NCBI GenBank assembly: GCA_039636795.1
Contig: CP143430.1
Coordinates: forward strand, 62,001-126,000
DNA: 64,000 nucleotides
From: Micrococcaceae bacterium Sec5.1
GTDB lineage: Bacteria > Actinomycetota > Actinomycetes > Actinomycetales > Micrococcaceae
Direction of reading: 5' to 3'
Under the pieces are notes generated by a model, which saw only the letters and a program-made list of their open reading frames with translations, was not told where the DNA came from and did not search any database. Of this stretch, positions 24,074-33,363 are shown piece after piece; the first letter of the stretch is position 1, and the number at the start of each line of letters is the position of its first letter. A program made the position numbers and the translations under genes.

Positions 24074-25552
24074 CTACCGAACCCCGCCCATCAGCTTCTT
24101 GATGGCCGGTGATCCAGTAGCGAGGGCCACAGCCAACACCACAGCCACGCCGCCAATGCCCAGGAAGTACGGGAGTTCGTCGTCGGGGTTGTAAAGGCCG
24201 GCAAGGATGCCTGCCAAAGTGGTGCCCAGGGAGACGGACAGGAAGAACAGCGCCACCATCTGGGTATGGAAAGCCTGCGGGGCGAGCTTGGTGCTCACGG
24301 ACAGGCCAATGGGGGAGAGGAAGAGCTCCGCCAGCGTGAACAGGAACAGGATTCCCACCAGTGCCAGCAGCGGGGTCTTGCCCTCGCCGGCCAGAGGGAT
24401 GAAGCAGAGGAAAGCGACGCCCATGATGAGCAGACCCGCCGAGAATTTCAGCGGGGAGCTCGGCTGCTTGGAACCCAGCTTGGTCCACAGGGCAGCCATG
24501 ACGCCGGCGAAGATGATGATGAACACCGGGTTGATGGACTGGACCCATGCTGCGGGCATTTCCCAGCCGAACAGGTTGCGGTCCAGTTTCTCCTCGGAGT
24601 ACACGGCAATGAACGTGAACTGCTGCTGGAAGAGTGCCCAGAATGCGGCCGATGCGATGTACAGCGGGATGAAGGCAACTACGCGTTTACGCTCCACACC
24701 GCTAACGAGCGGGCTGCGGAAGATCAGGAAAAGGTAGATCACCGAGGCGCCGATGGCGGCATAAGCCATGCTGCGTGCCAGGTTGTCGGCGTTAACGGTG
24801 CCCGTGCCGAGCAGTACGCCGATCACGATCAGGATGCCGAGGAAGATCAGCCCGTACCGGGTGCGGTCAGCAGCCGGCAGCGGGTTGGGAACGCGGTGCG
24901 CTTCGGCGGGGAGCTTGTTGCGGGCCAGTGAGTAGATGAGAAGGCCGATCGCCATGCCCACTGCCGCTGCGCCGAAGCCCCAGTGGAAGCCGTTGCTCTC
25001 CTGCAGCCAGCCGGTGACCAGCGGGCCGATGAGTCCGCCGATGTTGATACCCATGTAGAAGATGGAGAAACCGGCGTCGCGGCGTTCGTCCTTCTCCCCG
25101 TACAGGCTGCCGACCAGCGCCGTCGCGTTGGCTTTCAGGCCGCCGGATCCGATACCCACCAGCACCAGGCCTGCGATCAGTCCGGGAATGCCGGGCAGGA
25201 GGGCCAATGCGATGTGGCCGGCCATGATCATGAGGGCTGAGCCGAAGAGGACCTTTTCGGAACCGAAGATACGGTCAGCAAGCCAGGCGCCGAGGATGGT
25301 GGACAGGTAAACGCCGCCACCATATGCGCCCACCAAGCCGGCGGCGAGGCCCTTGTCTATGGACAGCCCGCCTTGGTCGGCGGTGAAGTACATGTAGTAA
25401 AGCAGGATGCCCTGCATGCCGTAGAAGGAGAATCGCTCCCACATCTCCACGGAGAAGAGGCTGGCCAGCATCTTTGGGTGGCCGAAAAATGACGTATCGC
25501 CCGATGGTTTTTGGGGCGTAGCCGTGGTTAGAGGTGTGCTCATTTCCTCCAT
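24074..25552 (-). CDS. POT/PTR family di- and tripeptide:proton symporter
   Basis: A roughly 490-residue MFS protein with about 14 membrane segments that imports small peptides. Family motifs are present: MWERFSFYGMQGILLYYM with the ERFSFYG core in the first segment, GGLKANATALVG, DAGFSIFYMGINIGGLIGP (PTR2 signature) and the late ELFLSPIGLSVSTKLAP. Start is uncertain: the ATG at 25552 or 25543, the GGAGG lying between them. It lies 84 bases downstream of an amidase and a peptidase E gene on the same strand, suggesting a peptide-utilisation group. Confidence 0.9.
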   Translation of the reverse strand: MEEMSTPLTTATPQKPSGDTSFFGHPKMLASLFSVEMWERFSFYGMQGILLYYMYFTADQGGLSIDKGLAAGLVGAYGGGVYLSTILGAWLADRIFGSEKVLFGSALMIMAGHIALALLPGIPGLIAGLVLVGIGSGGLKANATALVGSLYGEKDERRDAGFSIFYMGINIGGLIGPLVTGWLQESNGFHWGFGAAAVGMAIGLLIYSLARNKLPAEAHRVPNPLPAADRTRYGLIFLGILIVIGVLLGTGTVNADNLARSMAYAAIGASVIYLFLIFRSPLVSGVERKRVVAFIPLYIASAAFWALFQQQFTFIAVYSEEKLDRNLFGWEMPAAWVQSINPVFIIIFAGVMAALWTKLGSKQPSSPLKFSAGLLIMGVAFLCFIPLAGEGKTPLLALVGILFLFTLAELFLSPIGLSVSTKLAPQAFHTQMVALFFLSVSLGTTLAGILAGLYNPDDELPYFLGIGGVAVVLAVALATGSPAIKKLMGGVR

Positions 25553-25636
25553 GCTGGCATTGACTGCGGGCATTGTCACATCGAAAGGTGCCCATGGCAA
25601 CCACTTTCCATATGGTAGACAACCGCACAATCCCGC

Positions 25637-27067
25637 TTACTGAAAGGCCTCCAGAACGGCCGCGAGCTGGAGAAGCTGCAGCTCAGAGCCCTGTTTCCCG
25701 ATCACCTGAATGCCCATCGGCAGGCCACTTGCTGTCACATGGACGGGGATGCTGATCGCCGGCAATCCGCACACGTTGACCATGGAAGACCATGGCGCGT
25801 ACTCGCACTGTCTTCTGTAGTCCTCGTCCGCATCACCGGCCCATTCGCTGGGCCACGGCTCGCTGCTGTGGCCGCCGCCCGTGAACCAGCCGATCGGGCG
25901 CGGTGTCTGCGCCAGCGTGGGCATAAGGATGACGTCCCACTCCGCGTATTGCGCGATCGTGTCGTGCTCGAACTGCCGGAGGAAACTCAGGGCTTCATTG
26001 ACCTTCAACGCGCTGCGCTGCTGCGCACGACGACGGAACGTCCGGGTGAGCGGGGTCAGGAGCGCCTCGCGCTGGGGTGCGATTCGCGCACTGCCGACGC
26101 CGGCAGTCCAAGCTGCGGTGAACGCCTCGGGGTAGCGGTTGTCGTAGCGGATCTCCGCTTCCGCAACACGGTGCCCTGCCTCCTCAAGCAGCTTGATCCC
26201 CCGCGCCAGGGCGTCCAATGCTTCCTGTTCCACCTCGAAAGGGAAAACGCCGGCCCACGGGCTATCCAGGCTCACGCCTACATTGAGCGGCGTTGGGGCG
26301 TGGTCAACGTTGGCGAGATAACCGCCGTCGGGCGCTTGTTCGCGGGGGACCAGCGCATCCATCAGCAGGGCAGCGTCCGCGGCCGTACGCGCCAGCGGTC
26401 CGGCGACCACCAATTTAGCTGCATCGCCCGCGCTCGCTCCGGACGGCACCAGGCCGCGCCCGGGCTTGAGTCCCACCAGTCCACAGGCACCGGCCGGAAT
26501 CCGGATGGAACCGCCGCCGTCGGTCCCGGGAGCGAACGGAACCATGCCCGCTGCCACGGCCGCAGCGCTTCCGCCCGACGACCCGCCTGAACTTCGGCTT
26601 AAGGAATGGGGATTGCGCGACGGCGGTGCGATGCGGTTTTCGCTGTACGCGGTGAGTCCGAACTCCGGAACTTGCGTCTTGCCCAGCGAGATGCCGCCCT
26701 GGCCTTTCAAAGTGGCAGCGAGGGCGCCATCCTCGGGCGCAGGTTTGTGCTCCAACGCGGCACTGCCGTGCGTAGTGGGAATGCCGGCCACGTCAGTGAG
26801 GTCTTTAAAGGCCAGGGGCACGCCATGCAGCAGCGGCAACTCGGAAAGGCGGCCCTCGCGGCGCAGTTTCGCATGGAGATTATCTGCCCTGCTGGCGTCG
26901 GCCATCGCTTGCTCTGCGGTAACAGTAATGAAGGCACCCAAGTGCCTGTTGCGTGCCTCGATGACGGACAGGAAATGGGTGGTCGCCTCCCTCGCCGACA
27001 GCTCGCCGGATGCGAGGAAATCGCGAAGCTCCACAGCGGTGAGGGCTTCCGGGGAAAGATCAACCAA
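25637..27067 (-). CDS. Amidase (amidase-signature family)
   Basis: A 476-residue hydrolase of carboxamides with the Ser-cisSer-Lys triad: Lys in LAFKDLTDVAG, cis-Ser in GTDGGGSIRIPA and nucleophile Ser in SGGSSGGSAAAVAAGMV. The substrate is not predictable. The start is taken as the TTG at 27067, which overlaps the upstream peptidase stop by 8 bases with GGAG about 10 bases upstream; a longer frame reaching 27325 overlaps the peptidase gene and looks non-coding. It is likely translationally coupled to the peptidase. Confidence 0.85.
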   Translation of the reverse strand: MVDLSPEALTAVELRDFLASGELSAREATTHFLSVIEARNRHLGAFITVTAEQAMADASRADNLHAKLRREGRLSELPLLHGVPLAFKDLTDVAGIPTTHGSAALEHKPAPEDGALAATLKGQGGISLGKTQVPEFGLTAYSENRIAPPSRNPHSLSRSSGGSSGGSAAAVAAGMVPFAPGTDGGGSIRIPAGACGLVGLKPGRGLVPSGASAGDAAKLVVAGPLARTAADAALLMDALVPREQAPDGGYLANVDHAPTPLNVGVSLDSPWAGVFPFEVEQEALDALARGIKLLEEAGHRVAEAEIRYDNRYPEAFTAAWTAGVGSARIAPQREALLTPLTRTFRRRAQQRSALKVNEALSFLRQFEHDTIAQYAEWDVILMPTLAQTPRPIGWFTGGGHSSEPWPSEWAGDADEDYRRQCEYAPWSSMVNVCGLPAISIPVHVTASGLPMGIQVIGKQGSELQLLQLAAVLEAFQ

Positions 27068-27803
27068 GGAAACGAGACTCCAACCGTTCCTCCACAGCGA
27101 TGGCGTCCACACTCTCGCCAGCACCTGCAGTAACCCGGAATGCAGCCTTGTTCTTGACTTCGGACACCACTTCCACAAGTTCGGTGCCCCGGTAAACCAG
27201 CCCCACGCCGTCGTCGGTGCAATGCGCCTCGCCCAGCGTGCCGTTGGCCACGAGCTTGTGGATGGCAGGAGCGCGGCGGGGCTCGGAATCGTAGTGGACG
27301 CCGTTGGCGTAAGGAAGGAAGCCAAGCGCGTTGGTCACCGGCTGCAATTCAGGCCCGAAGGAGTCCGTCACGCCGCTCTTGAACCAACAAATGGAACCCG
27401 CGGAAACTCCGGCCAGGACCACCCCGCTTTCCCAAGCCTTCCGCAAAATTCCATCCAGGCCGTGTGCCCGCCACACGGCAAGCAGGTTGACCACCGAACC
27501 ACCGTGGACCCACACCACGTCCTGCTGCAGAAGATGCGCTTCGGGGTCCTCGATATTGGGCATGGTGAAGAGGTTCAGATGAGCGAAATCAAACCCGGCG
27601 ATGCGGGCCGCCTGATCCATCTCAGCCGCCCACCAGCGTTGGTCACCTGATGCCGTACCAATGTGGGTCACGCGCGGTGCGCGGCCGTTTACCCCCGACA
27701 ACTCGACGGCGTAGTGCATGAGGTGGTCGAACTCGATGCGGGTCCGGCTGCCTGGCTTGTAACCGCCGGATGTTGCGAGGATGGTGGGTTGGCCAGCCGC
27801 CAT
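27060..27803 (-). CDS. Peptidase E / S51-family dipeptidase
   Basis: A 247-residue cytoplasmic serine peptidase; peptidase E cleaves N-terminal Asp dipeptides. It begins MAAGQPTILATSGGY, and the nucleophile Ser lies in AGVSAGSICWF. The further blocks VWVHGGSVVNLLAVWR and LGFLPYANGVHYDSE fit the S51 family. The ATG at 27803 has AGGAG 7-8 bases upstream, and the in-frame extension upstream to 28172 covers the divergent rhodanese gene and is not real. It heads a likely peptidase-amidase-peptide-transporter operon. Confidence 0.85.
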   Translation of the reverse strand: MAAGQPTILATSGGYKPGSRTRIEFDHLMHYAVELSGVNGRAPRVTHIGTASGDQRWWAAEMDQAARIAGFDFAHLNLFTMPNIEDPEAHLLQQDVVWVHGGSVVNLLAVWRAHGLDGILRKAWESGVVLAGVSAGSICWFKSGVTDSFGPELQPVTNALGFLPYANGVHYDSEPRRAPAIHKLVANGTLGEAHCTDDGVGLVYRGTELVEVVSEVKNKAAFRVTAGAGESVDAIAVEERLESRFLG

Positions 27804-27944
27804 GGTCCTGCTCCTAACAGCCGATTCAAGGGAGTCCTTGCGTCCCAGTCTTAGTGCCGTAACCGCGGCGCGCAAGCGACGTCCCGCTTCGCGGCCGCTG
27901 CGACTAGGCTGGATGATGACCTGAATCGATGGGAAGGAACCGCC

Positions 27945-28271
27945 ATGAGCGACTTCGAAACCGTACCTGTGGGCGATATTCCGGCTGATGCCAGCATCCT
28001 GGACGTTCGTGAGGACTATGAATGGGTTGCCGGACACGTTGAAGGTGCACGGCATATCCCCATGGACCAACTGCCAAACCGCCTGGATGAACTGGATCCG
28101 GACGACGACCTTTTCGTCATCTGCCGTACCGGTGGCCGTTCGTTCCGCGTCGTCCAGTGGCTCGTGGGACAAGGCTACTCAGCAGTGAACGTAGCCGGGG
28201 GGATGGATATGTGGTTCGAAGCCGGCAGGCCGATGGTGTCGGACAACGGCCTCAAGCCAGTGGTTCTCTAA
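27945..28271 (+). CDS. Rhodanese-like domain protein
   Basis: A single-domain, 108-residue rhodanese. The active-site loop is CRTGGRS with the catalytic Cys near residue 60, preceded by ILDVREDYEWVAGHVEGARHI, typical of the family. It probably carries sulfane sulfur in a cytosolic sulfur-transfer or redox reaction; the partner is unknown. The ATG at 27945 follows AAGGAAC. pheA begins 47 bases downstream and may share the transcript. Confidence 0.9.
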   Translation: MSDFETVPVGDIPADASILDVREDYEWVAGHVEGARHIPMDQLPNRLDELDPDDDLFVICRTGGRSFRVVQWLVGQGYSAVNVAGGMDMWFEAGRPMVSDNGLKPVVL

Positions 28272-28318
28272 CCTCCGGCTCAGCCTTTCCCACGCATATA
28301 ACCAGCAAGGAATACTCC

Positions 28319-29248
28319 ATGTCAGCACCGACCTACACGTTCCTGGGCCCTGAGGGAACGTTCACTGAGACCGCCCTCATGCAGGTCCCCGGCGCCGCTG
28401 ATGCCTTCCGCATTCCTTGCACCAACGTGAACACGGCGCTCGAACGGGTGCGCAATGGCGAGGCCGACGCCGCCATGGTTCCCATCGAAAACTCGGTGGA
28501 GGGTGGCGTGACCGCGACGTTGGACGCCATTGCCACGGGGCCCGAACTCCGGATCATCCGTGAGGCGCTCGTTCCTATTACCTTCGTGCTCGTGGCGAGG
28601 CCCGGCGTCGTGCTTTCGAGTATTAAGCGCATTTCCACCCATGGCCACGCGTGGGCTCAATGCCGCCTGTGGGTGGATGAAAACATTCCGAACGCGGACT
28701 ATGTCCCCGGTTCTTCTACCGCCGCATCAGCCATGGGCCTCCTTGAGGGAGATGCGCACTACGACGCCGCTATTTGCGCGCCGCTGATCGCGTCTGAGCA
28801 ACCCGGACTCAACGTTCTGGCCGAAAACATTGGCGACAACCCGGACGCAGTCACCCGCTTTATCCTGGTGAGCCGGCCGGGTACCTTGCCTGAACGCACG
28901 GGTGCCGACAAGACCACCGTTGTTGTCCCGCTGCCGGAGGACCACCCAGGTGCGCTCATGGAGATCCTTGACCAGTTCGCTTCGCGAGGGGTCAACCTGA
29001 GCCGTATCGAATCACGTCCCACCGGCCAGTACCTGGGTCACTACTTCTTCAGCATCGATGCCGACGGTCATGCGTCTGATTCCCGCGTTGCTGATGCCCT
29101 GGCGGGTCTGCACAGGATCAGCCCGGCAACCCGTTTCCTGGGCTCATATGCTCGTGCCGATAAGCAAGCTGCGGTGGTTGCCCCACATACTTCGGACGCC
29201 GCCTTTGCCTCCGCTCATGCGTGGGTCCAATCGATTCTGAAGGGCTAG
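28319..29248 (+). CDS. pheA: Prephenate dehydratase
   Basis: Converts prephenate to phenylpyruvate in phenylalanine synthesis. The 309-residue protein starts TYTFLGPEGTFTETAL, has IENSVEGGVTATLD, the catalytic Thr-Arg-Phe in DAVTRFILVSRPG, and a C-terminal ACT domain (DHPGALMEILDQFASRGVNL, then ESRPTGQYLG), which normally gives feedback inhibition by phenylalanine. It is monofunctional, lacking a chorismate mutase domain. The ATG at 28319 has AAGGA 7 bases upstream. Confidence 0.95.
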   Translation: MSAPTYTFLGPEGTFTETALMQVPGAADAFRIPCTNVNTALERVRNGEADAAMVPIENSVEGGVTATLDAIATGPELRIIREALVPITFVLVARPGVVLSSIKRISTHGHAWAQCRLWVDENIPNADYVPGSSTAASAMGLLEGDAHYDAAICAPLIASEQPGLNVLAENIGDNPDAVTRFILVSRPGTLPERTGADKTTVVVPLPEDHPGALMEILDQFASRGVNLSRIESRPTGQYLGHYFFSIDADGHASDSRVADALAGLHRISPATRFLGSYARADKQAAVVAPHTSDAAFASAHAWVQSILKG

Positions 29249-29367
29249 GTTGCGCTGGGTCTGGCGCTAAATAATTGAACCTTCAACCCCTTTCGCGGTG
29301 ATGCAAGTGTGCGTATGCTTGCCTGATCCATAAACGATGGATGAATGCCCAAAAGAAGGGAGCGGTC

Positions 29368-29598
29368 ATGTCTGTCCACCGAGATGACAAAGACGGCCAG
29401 GGCATGATCGTCAATCCCAAGCCCTCCGGCGAGAACAAGGACGACTGGGACGGCGACGAAGCTGACCGCGCGGATCGACTCCGTTTTGAAGAAGAACAAG
29501 CGATGATCCGTGAGCAGGCCGAGGCCCGGGCTGCCGCGAAGGCGGCGGCCGAAGCAGCCGCAGCAAATGCGGCCCAACCCGAGAAGGGCGCAGTCTAG
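29368..29598 (+). CDS. Small acidic, alanine-rich hypothetical protein
   Basis: A 76-residue soluble protein, not recognised. The first half is rich in Asp, Glu and Lys (KDDWDGDEADRADRLRFEEE); the second is an Ala/Glu-rich helix that could form a coiled coil. The ATG at 29368 was chosen because GGGAG lies 6 bases upstream. Its last 4 bases overlap the convergent lipid kinase gene. The good ribosome-binding site and codon usage like its neighbours support a real gene. Confidence 0.65.
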   Translation: MSVHRDDKDGQGMIVNPKPSGENKDDWDGDEADRADRLRFEEEQAMIREQAEARAAAKAAAEAAAANAAQPEKGAV

Positions 29599-30656
29599 AG
29601 GGTTTGAGCCTTCGGTACCCGCACCAACAGCGAACCCGGCTGGACCTGAACGGTGACCTCCGTGGCCTCGCCCGCGGGGTCGCCGTCGAGTTGGGTCGCC
29701 ATAGGTTCCTGGCTGCGAATGGTGACCTTGCCGGAGCGATAGAAATTCATCACCGGCAGATTCCGCTTGTGCTTGAACAGGATCTTTGCGTACATGGCAA
29801 TCCATCCGAAGGCACTGCGGGGGCTGATGACGACGATGTCCAGCATGCCGTCGTCGATCATGGCTTCCGGAATGAAATCAATACCTCCCGGAATGAGGCC
29901 ACAGTTGGCGAAAAGCACGCTGCGGATTTTCCGGGCCTGTTCCGGCTGGTCATCCATGGTGATGGTGACTCGCTTGCGGCGGCCGGGCAGATGCCGGACC
30001 CCAGCCTCGGTGTAGGCCAGCCAACCCACGGTTTTCTTCAGGTCTTCCTTGGTATCGCCAACAACCTCGGCATCCAGGCCCATGCCGGCGATCACCAGGA
30101 ACGTGTGGGTGGATGATTCTCCCGTGATGTCGTTGTCTATGGCCATGCTGGCGGTGTCGATAAAACGCTGATGGCCAAAGAGGGCGATCTGGATGCAGTC
30201 GGCGATGTCGTTGACGTCCAGTTCGACATTTCGAGCCAGAAGGTTGCCGGTACCCAGCGGAATGAGGCCCATCGCCACGCCCTTATGCGCCAGCGACTCA
30301 GCCACGACACGCACTGTGCCGTCGCCGCCGCACGCAAGAACGACGTCGGCCCCGTACTCCAGCGCTTGGCGCGACTGCCCGTAACCGGGGTCCTCCAGGG
30401 TGGTCTCGAAGAACTGGGGGCTGTCCCAACCGGCGAGCTCGCAGGCGTCGATGATTGCTTGGCGGGCCTCGATCGACTTGTTTTTCACCGGGTTGAGGAT
30501 CACCGCAACCTTCTGATGCCCAGGCTCCGGCTTGTGCGTGTCCTCCCGAACCGCGCTCCTGATGTGACGGGCTCTCAACCGGCGCACACCCCACCAACTG
30601 GAGACGGCAAACGCCACGCCCCCAGCGAGAATCACGTACAGGATCCAGTCGCTCAT
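29595..30656 (-). CDS. Diacylglycerol kinase-family lipid kinase
   Basis: A 353-residue protein with an N-terminal membrane anchor ([19 protein letters not shown]) and a DAGK catalytic domain: [10 protein letters not shown], the nucleotide-binding [12 protein letters not shown], and [13 protein letters not shown]. It probably phosphorylates diacylglycerol or a related lipid at the inner membrane, as DgkB/YegS proteins do. Substrate identity is not shown. Ends 4 bases inside the convergent small acidic gene. Confidence 0.9.
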   Translation of the reverse strand: MSDWILYVILAGGVAFAVSSWWGVRRLRARHIRSAVREDTHKPEPGHQKVAVILNPVKNKSIEARQAIIDACELAGWDSPQFFETTLEDPGYGQSRQALEYGADVVLACGGDGTVRVVAESLAHKGVAMGLIPLGTGNLLARNVELDVNDIADCIQIALFGHQRFIDTASMAIDNDITGESSTHTFLVIAGMGLDAEVVGDTKEDLKKTVGWLAYTEAGVRHLPGRRKRVTITMDDQPEQARKIRSVLFANCGLIPGGIDFIPEAMIDDGMLDIVVISPRSAFGWIAMYAKILFKHKRNLPVMNFYRSGKVTIRSQEPMATQLDGDPAGEATEVTVQVQPGSLLVRVPKAQTL

Positions 30657-30782
30657 GGTGCTCCAACACTATCGCCCTGCGTAGTCCTGATTTCACTGCG
30701 TTATTTCACTGCGTTCTTTTCGGCGCTTGCACGGCTCTGGGTCCGCACGGGAAATCAGCGGCCCATTCGATACTCTTGTCTG

Positions 30783-32063
30783 GTGATCGACGTAAAAGAC
30801 CTCAGCGAAAATCCGGACAAGTTCCGTGCCAGCCAGCGCGCCCGTGGCGCCGACGAGTCCGTTGTGGACGCGATCATCTCCGCAGACTCCGATCGCCGCG
30901 CAGCGCTGATCCGCCACGAAACCCTCCGTGCCGAGCAGAACGCCTTCGGCAAGAGGGTTGCCCAGGCAAAGGGTGAGGAAAAGCAGGCTCTGCTGGCCGA
31001 GGTCAAGGAACTGGCCAACTCGGTGAAGGCTGCTTCCGCTGAAGCCGCTGCTGCCCAGGCCAAACAGGAAGAGTTGCTCCGCGGCATCCCCAACCTGATC
31101 GTGGATGGTGTTCCTGAGGGCGGCGAGGACGATTACGTTGTGGTCAAGACCGTGGGTACCCCGCGCGAATTCACGGATTTCGAGCCGAAGGACCATTTGG
31201 AAATCGGCGAACTGATCGGCGCGATCGACATGGAACGCGGCGCCAAGGTTTCCGGTGCGCGCTTCTACTTCCTTCGCGGTGTTGGCGCCCGGTTGGAAAT
31301 GGCCCTTCTGCAGATGGCCATGGACCAGGCGATCGAGGCCGGCTTCGTCCCCATGATTACCCCTACTTTGGTGCGTCCCGAGACCATGCAGGGCACCGGT
31401 TTTGATGTAAAGCACGACGCCGAGATCTACCGTCTCGCTGAAGACGACCTTTACCTTGTGGGAACCTCCGAGGTGGCCCTCGCGGGCTACCACGCAGACG
31501 AGATCCTGGACCTCTCGGCCGGCCCCATTCGCTACGCCGGCCAGAGCTCCTGCTACCGCCGCGAGGCCGGTTCGCACGGCAAGGACACCCGGGGCATCAT
31601 TCGCGTGCACCAGTTCAACAAGGTGGAGATGTTCATCTACACCACGGTTGAAGAAGCAGCCGCGGAGCACGAACGTCTGCTCGCCTGGGAAGAGGAAATG
31701 CTGGCCAAGTGCGAGCTTCCCTACCGCGTGATCGACACGGCTGCAGGTGACCTCGGCATGTCCGCGGCCCGCAAGTTCGACTGCGAAGCCTGGGTTCCTA
31801 CGCAGAACGCCTACCGCGAGCTCACGTCCACCTCCAACTGCACCACGTTCCAGGCCCGCCGCCTCAACATCCGCGAACGCGTGATCAACGAGGAAGGCGT
31901 TGCCAAGGGCACTCGCGCCGTCGCAACCCTGAACGGCACCCTGGCCACCACCCGCTGGATCGTTGCCCTGCTGGAGCACCACCAGAACCCGGACGGCTCG
32001 GTCAACGTTCCCAAGGCGCTGCAGAAGTACATTGGCGGGCTTGAGGTTCTGCCGGTCCTGTAG
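30783..32063 (+). CDS. serS: Seryl-tRNA synthetase
   Basis: Charges tRNA-Ser (and tRNA-Sec where present). The 426-residue protein has the N-terminal tRNA-binding coiled coil (about residues 30-100, Ala/Glu/Lys-rich), class II motif 2 ([20 protein letters not shown]) and motif 3 ([18 protein letters not shown]). The GTG at 30783 gives [18 protein letters not shown], the expected start. No Shine-Dalgarno sequence is visible, and a GATACT box ends 8 bases upstream, so the message may be leaderless. A strong terminator follows. Confidence 0.95.
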   Translation: MIDVKDLSENPDKFRASQRARGADESVVDAIISADSDRRAALIRHETLRAEQNAFGKRVAQAKGEEKQALLAEVKELANSVKAASAEAAAAQAKQEELLRGIPNLIVDGVPEGGEDDYVVVKTVGTPREFTDFEPKDHLEIGELIGAIDMERGAKVSGARFYFLRGVGARLEMALLQMAMDQAIEAGFVPMITPTLVRPETMQGTGFDVKHDAEIYRLAEDDLYLVGTSEVALAGYHADEILDLSAGPIRYAGQSSCYRREAGSHGKDTRGIIRVHQFNKVEMFIYTTVEEAAAEHERLLAWEEEMLAKCELPYRVIDTAAGDLGMSAARKFDCEAWVPTQNAYRELTSTSNCTTFQARRLNIRERVINEEGVAKGTRAVATLNGTLATTRWIVALLEHHQNPDGSVNVPKALQKYIGGLEVLPVL

Positions 32064-32079
32064 TTCTCTCCGCGGAAGA

Positions 32080-32140
32080 CCCCGCCCAACGGACCATTCA
32101 CCCTCGCGCGCGCCGGTGAATGGTCCGTAGGGCGGGGTTT
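32080..32140 (+). terminator. Terminator after serS, overlapping the convergent gene's 3' end
   Basis: An 8-bp outer stem (32080-32087 with 32130-32137), one mismatch, then a perfect 14-bp stem (32089-32102 with 32115-32128), followed by TTTCTTGT. The inner stem encodes the last codons and stop of the minus-strand gene. The inner sequence closely matches a hairpin at 33211-33248. Confidence 0.85.
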
Positions 32141-33126
32141 CTTGTCCTGGAAAGTCCGGCTGCTTCGAGCTTTGCAAGCAGCTTCTCCGGCCTGATGGCC
32201 GTGGCCCAGTCCCAGCGCACTACGTGGAAGCCCATGGCACGGAGTCGGTCCTCGCGTTTCTTCTCCTTGGGCACGGTTTCACGTGCAGTCCCCCCATTGA
32301 GGTATTCGTCATTGAGGTACTTTGCATCTCCGTCGAACTCGCCAATAATCTTGAGTTCCCGCCAGTAGAAGTCCGTCCGGGCAACGAATCCCAAGGCGTC
32401 ATGGAATTCGGCCTGAAGCTCGGGGGCTGGAAAACCAAGTAGATGCATCTGCGCACGGCTCAGGGACTCGCCAGCTGATCCCGAGCGAGCGTCGGCGAAG
32501 TCAAGGACTGAGCTGACCCAGAGTCTCTTGGCGGCGGATGCCAGGCTCTCTCCTGCAAGATGCAGGTTTTCAACGCTGGCGGCCGAAGCTCCGAACCTTT
32601 TTTGGCTGATGGCGTGATCCGCTAGAACCACCGCCCGTGCGAAGGGAAGCCGGGCCATTACGTCAGCCGCTGTTGAATTAAGGTCCGTAACGGTCAGCCC
32701 GTTCAGGTGTACTGGACTCTCTTGATAGGCATGGCGATAGATGCCGTAACTCCGGGTGCGCTCCAGTCCTGTGCTGCCAGACTTCGTGCCTCCGGAGGCC
32801 TGAGTAGTCGGTCGCTTGGAACCCGCGTGGCTGGATGACGAATTGGCCAAATGGATGTGCGCCGGGATTCCGACAACCTGCATCCCCCAGAGTACGGCCG
32901 CCGTCTCGTAGCAAAAGTGTGCAGAAGGTAGTTCCAGAGCGACTGCCCTGATGGTCGCGGAGTAGCGTTCCCAAGGCTGTAGGGACATCCACCGGCTCTT
33001 GTCCATATAGACTCCCTTGCGCACTCTGACCAGCTCACCCTTCGTAAATCGCCTGCTGAGCGAACGAATATCTTCCGTGTTGGCTCTCTGTTGCGTGAAC
33101 ACCAGGAACTCGGGTGTTTCTTTCAT
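32098..33126 (-). CDS. AbiEi-type antitoxin domain fused to DUF559-like nuclease fold
   Basis: A 342-residue protein. The N-terminal part (SLSRRFTKGELVRVRKGVYM; WERYSATIRAVALEL) is an AbiEi-like winged helix. The C-terminal part (GEFDGDAKYLND, then REDRLRAMGFHVVRWDW) resembles the DUF559/very-short-patch-repair endonuclease fold with an E-x-D-G-x-x-K-Y core. Such proteins are widespread in actinobacteria, and whether they are antitoxins, nucleases or regulators is unclear. No partner toxin lies next to it. The ATG at 33126 lacks an obvious ribosome-binding site. Two related hairpins bracket the gene. Confidence 0.75.
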   Translation of the reverse strand: MKETPEFLVFTQQRANTEDIRSLSRRFTKGELVRVRKGVYMDKSRWMSLQPWERYSATIRAVALELPSAHFCYETAAVLWGMQVVGIPAHIHLANSSSSHAGSKRPTTQASGGTKSGSTGLERTRSYGIYRHAYQESPVHLNGLTVTDLNSTAADVMARLPFARAVVLADHAISQKRFGASAASVENLHLAGESLASAAKRLWVSSVLDFADARSGSAGESLSRAQMHLLGFPAPELQAEFHDALGFVARTDFYWRELKIIGEFDGDAKYLNDEYLNGGTARETVPKEKKREDRLRAMGFHVVRWDWATAIRPEKLLAKLEAAGLSRTRNPALRTIHRRARG

Positions 33127-33204
33127 GGAAACAACTTTCGATGGCGGAGGGAGCCGGCGGGTACGACAGGTGGGGCTATGTGGAAAAGCTCATCGCGTTT
33201 CACC

Positions 33205-33252
33205 CACCAGCGGACAATTCACCTCCGCGCGCGAAGGTGAATTGTCCGGTGG
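33205..33252. repeat. Hairpin related to the serS terminator, in a divergent promoter region
   Basis: CGGACAATTCACCT (33211-33224) pairs perfectly with 33235-33248, with an outer CCAC/GTGG pair. Core and loop (CGCGCGCG) resemble 32089-32128. No gene ends here, so it is not an ordinary terminator. Confidence 0.7.
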
Positions 33253-33363
33253 AGGGTGTCTGGTGCGGGCGGGGGGTGAGGGGCGGAGTGTTCACGCGGC
33301 GTTAATCCGGTGCTGTGTCCTCGGTCCTAGTGCGGTGTCAGAGGTGTCTGCTCTACTGGAACC

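Noticed and set aside
25637..27325. Amidase reading extended to 27325
   Set aside because: The first 86 residues overlap the peptidase E gene out of frame and look non-coding; a TTG at 27067 fits an 8-base coupling overlap.
27804..28172. Peptidase E reading extended to 28172
   Set aside because: The extension lies antisense to the rhodanese gene, and the real start has a strong ribosome-binding site at 27803.
30693..32177. 494-codon minus-strand frame opposite serS
   Set aside because: serS is unambiguous on the plus strand, with class II synthetase motifs 2 and 3.
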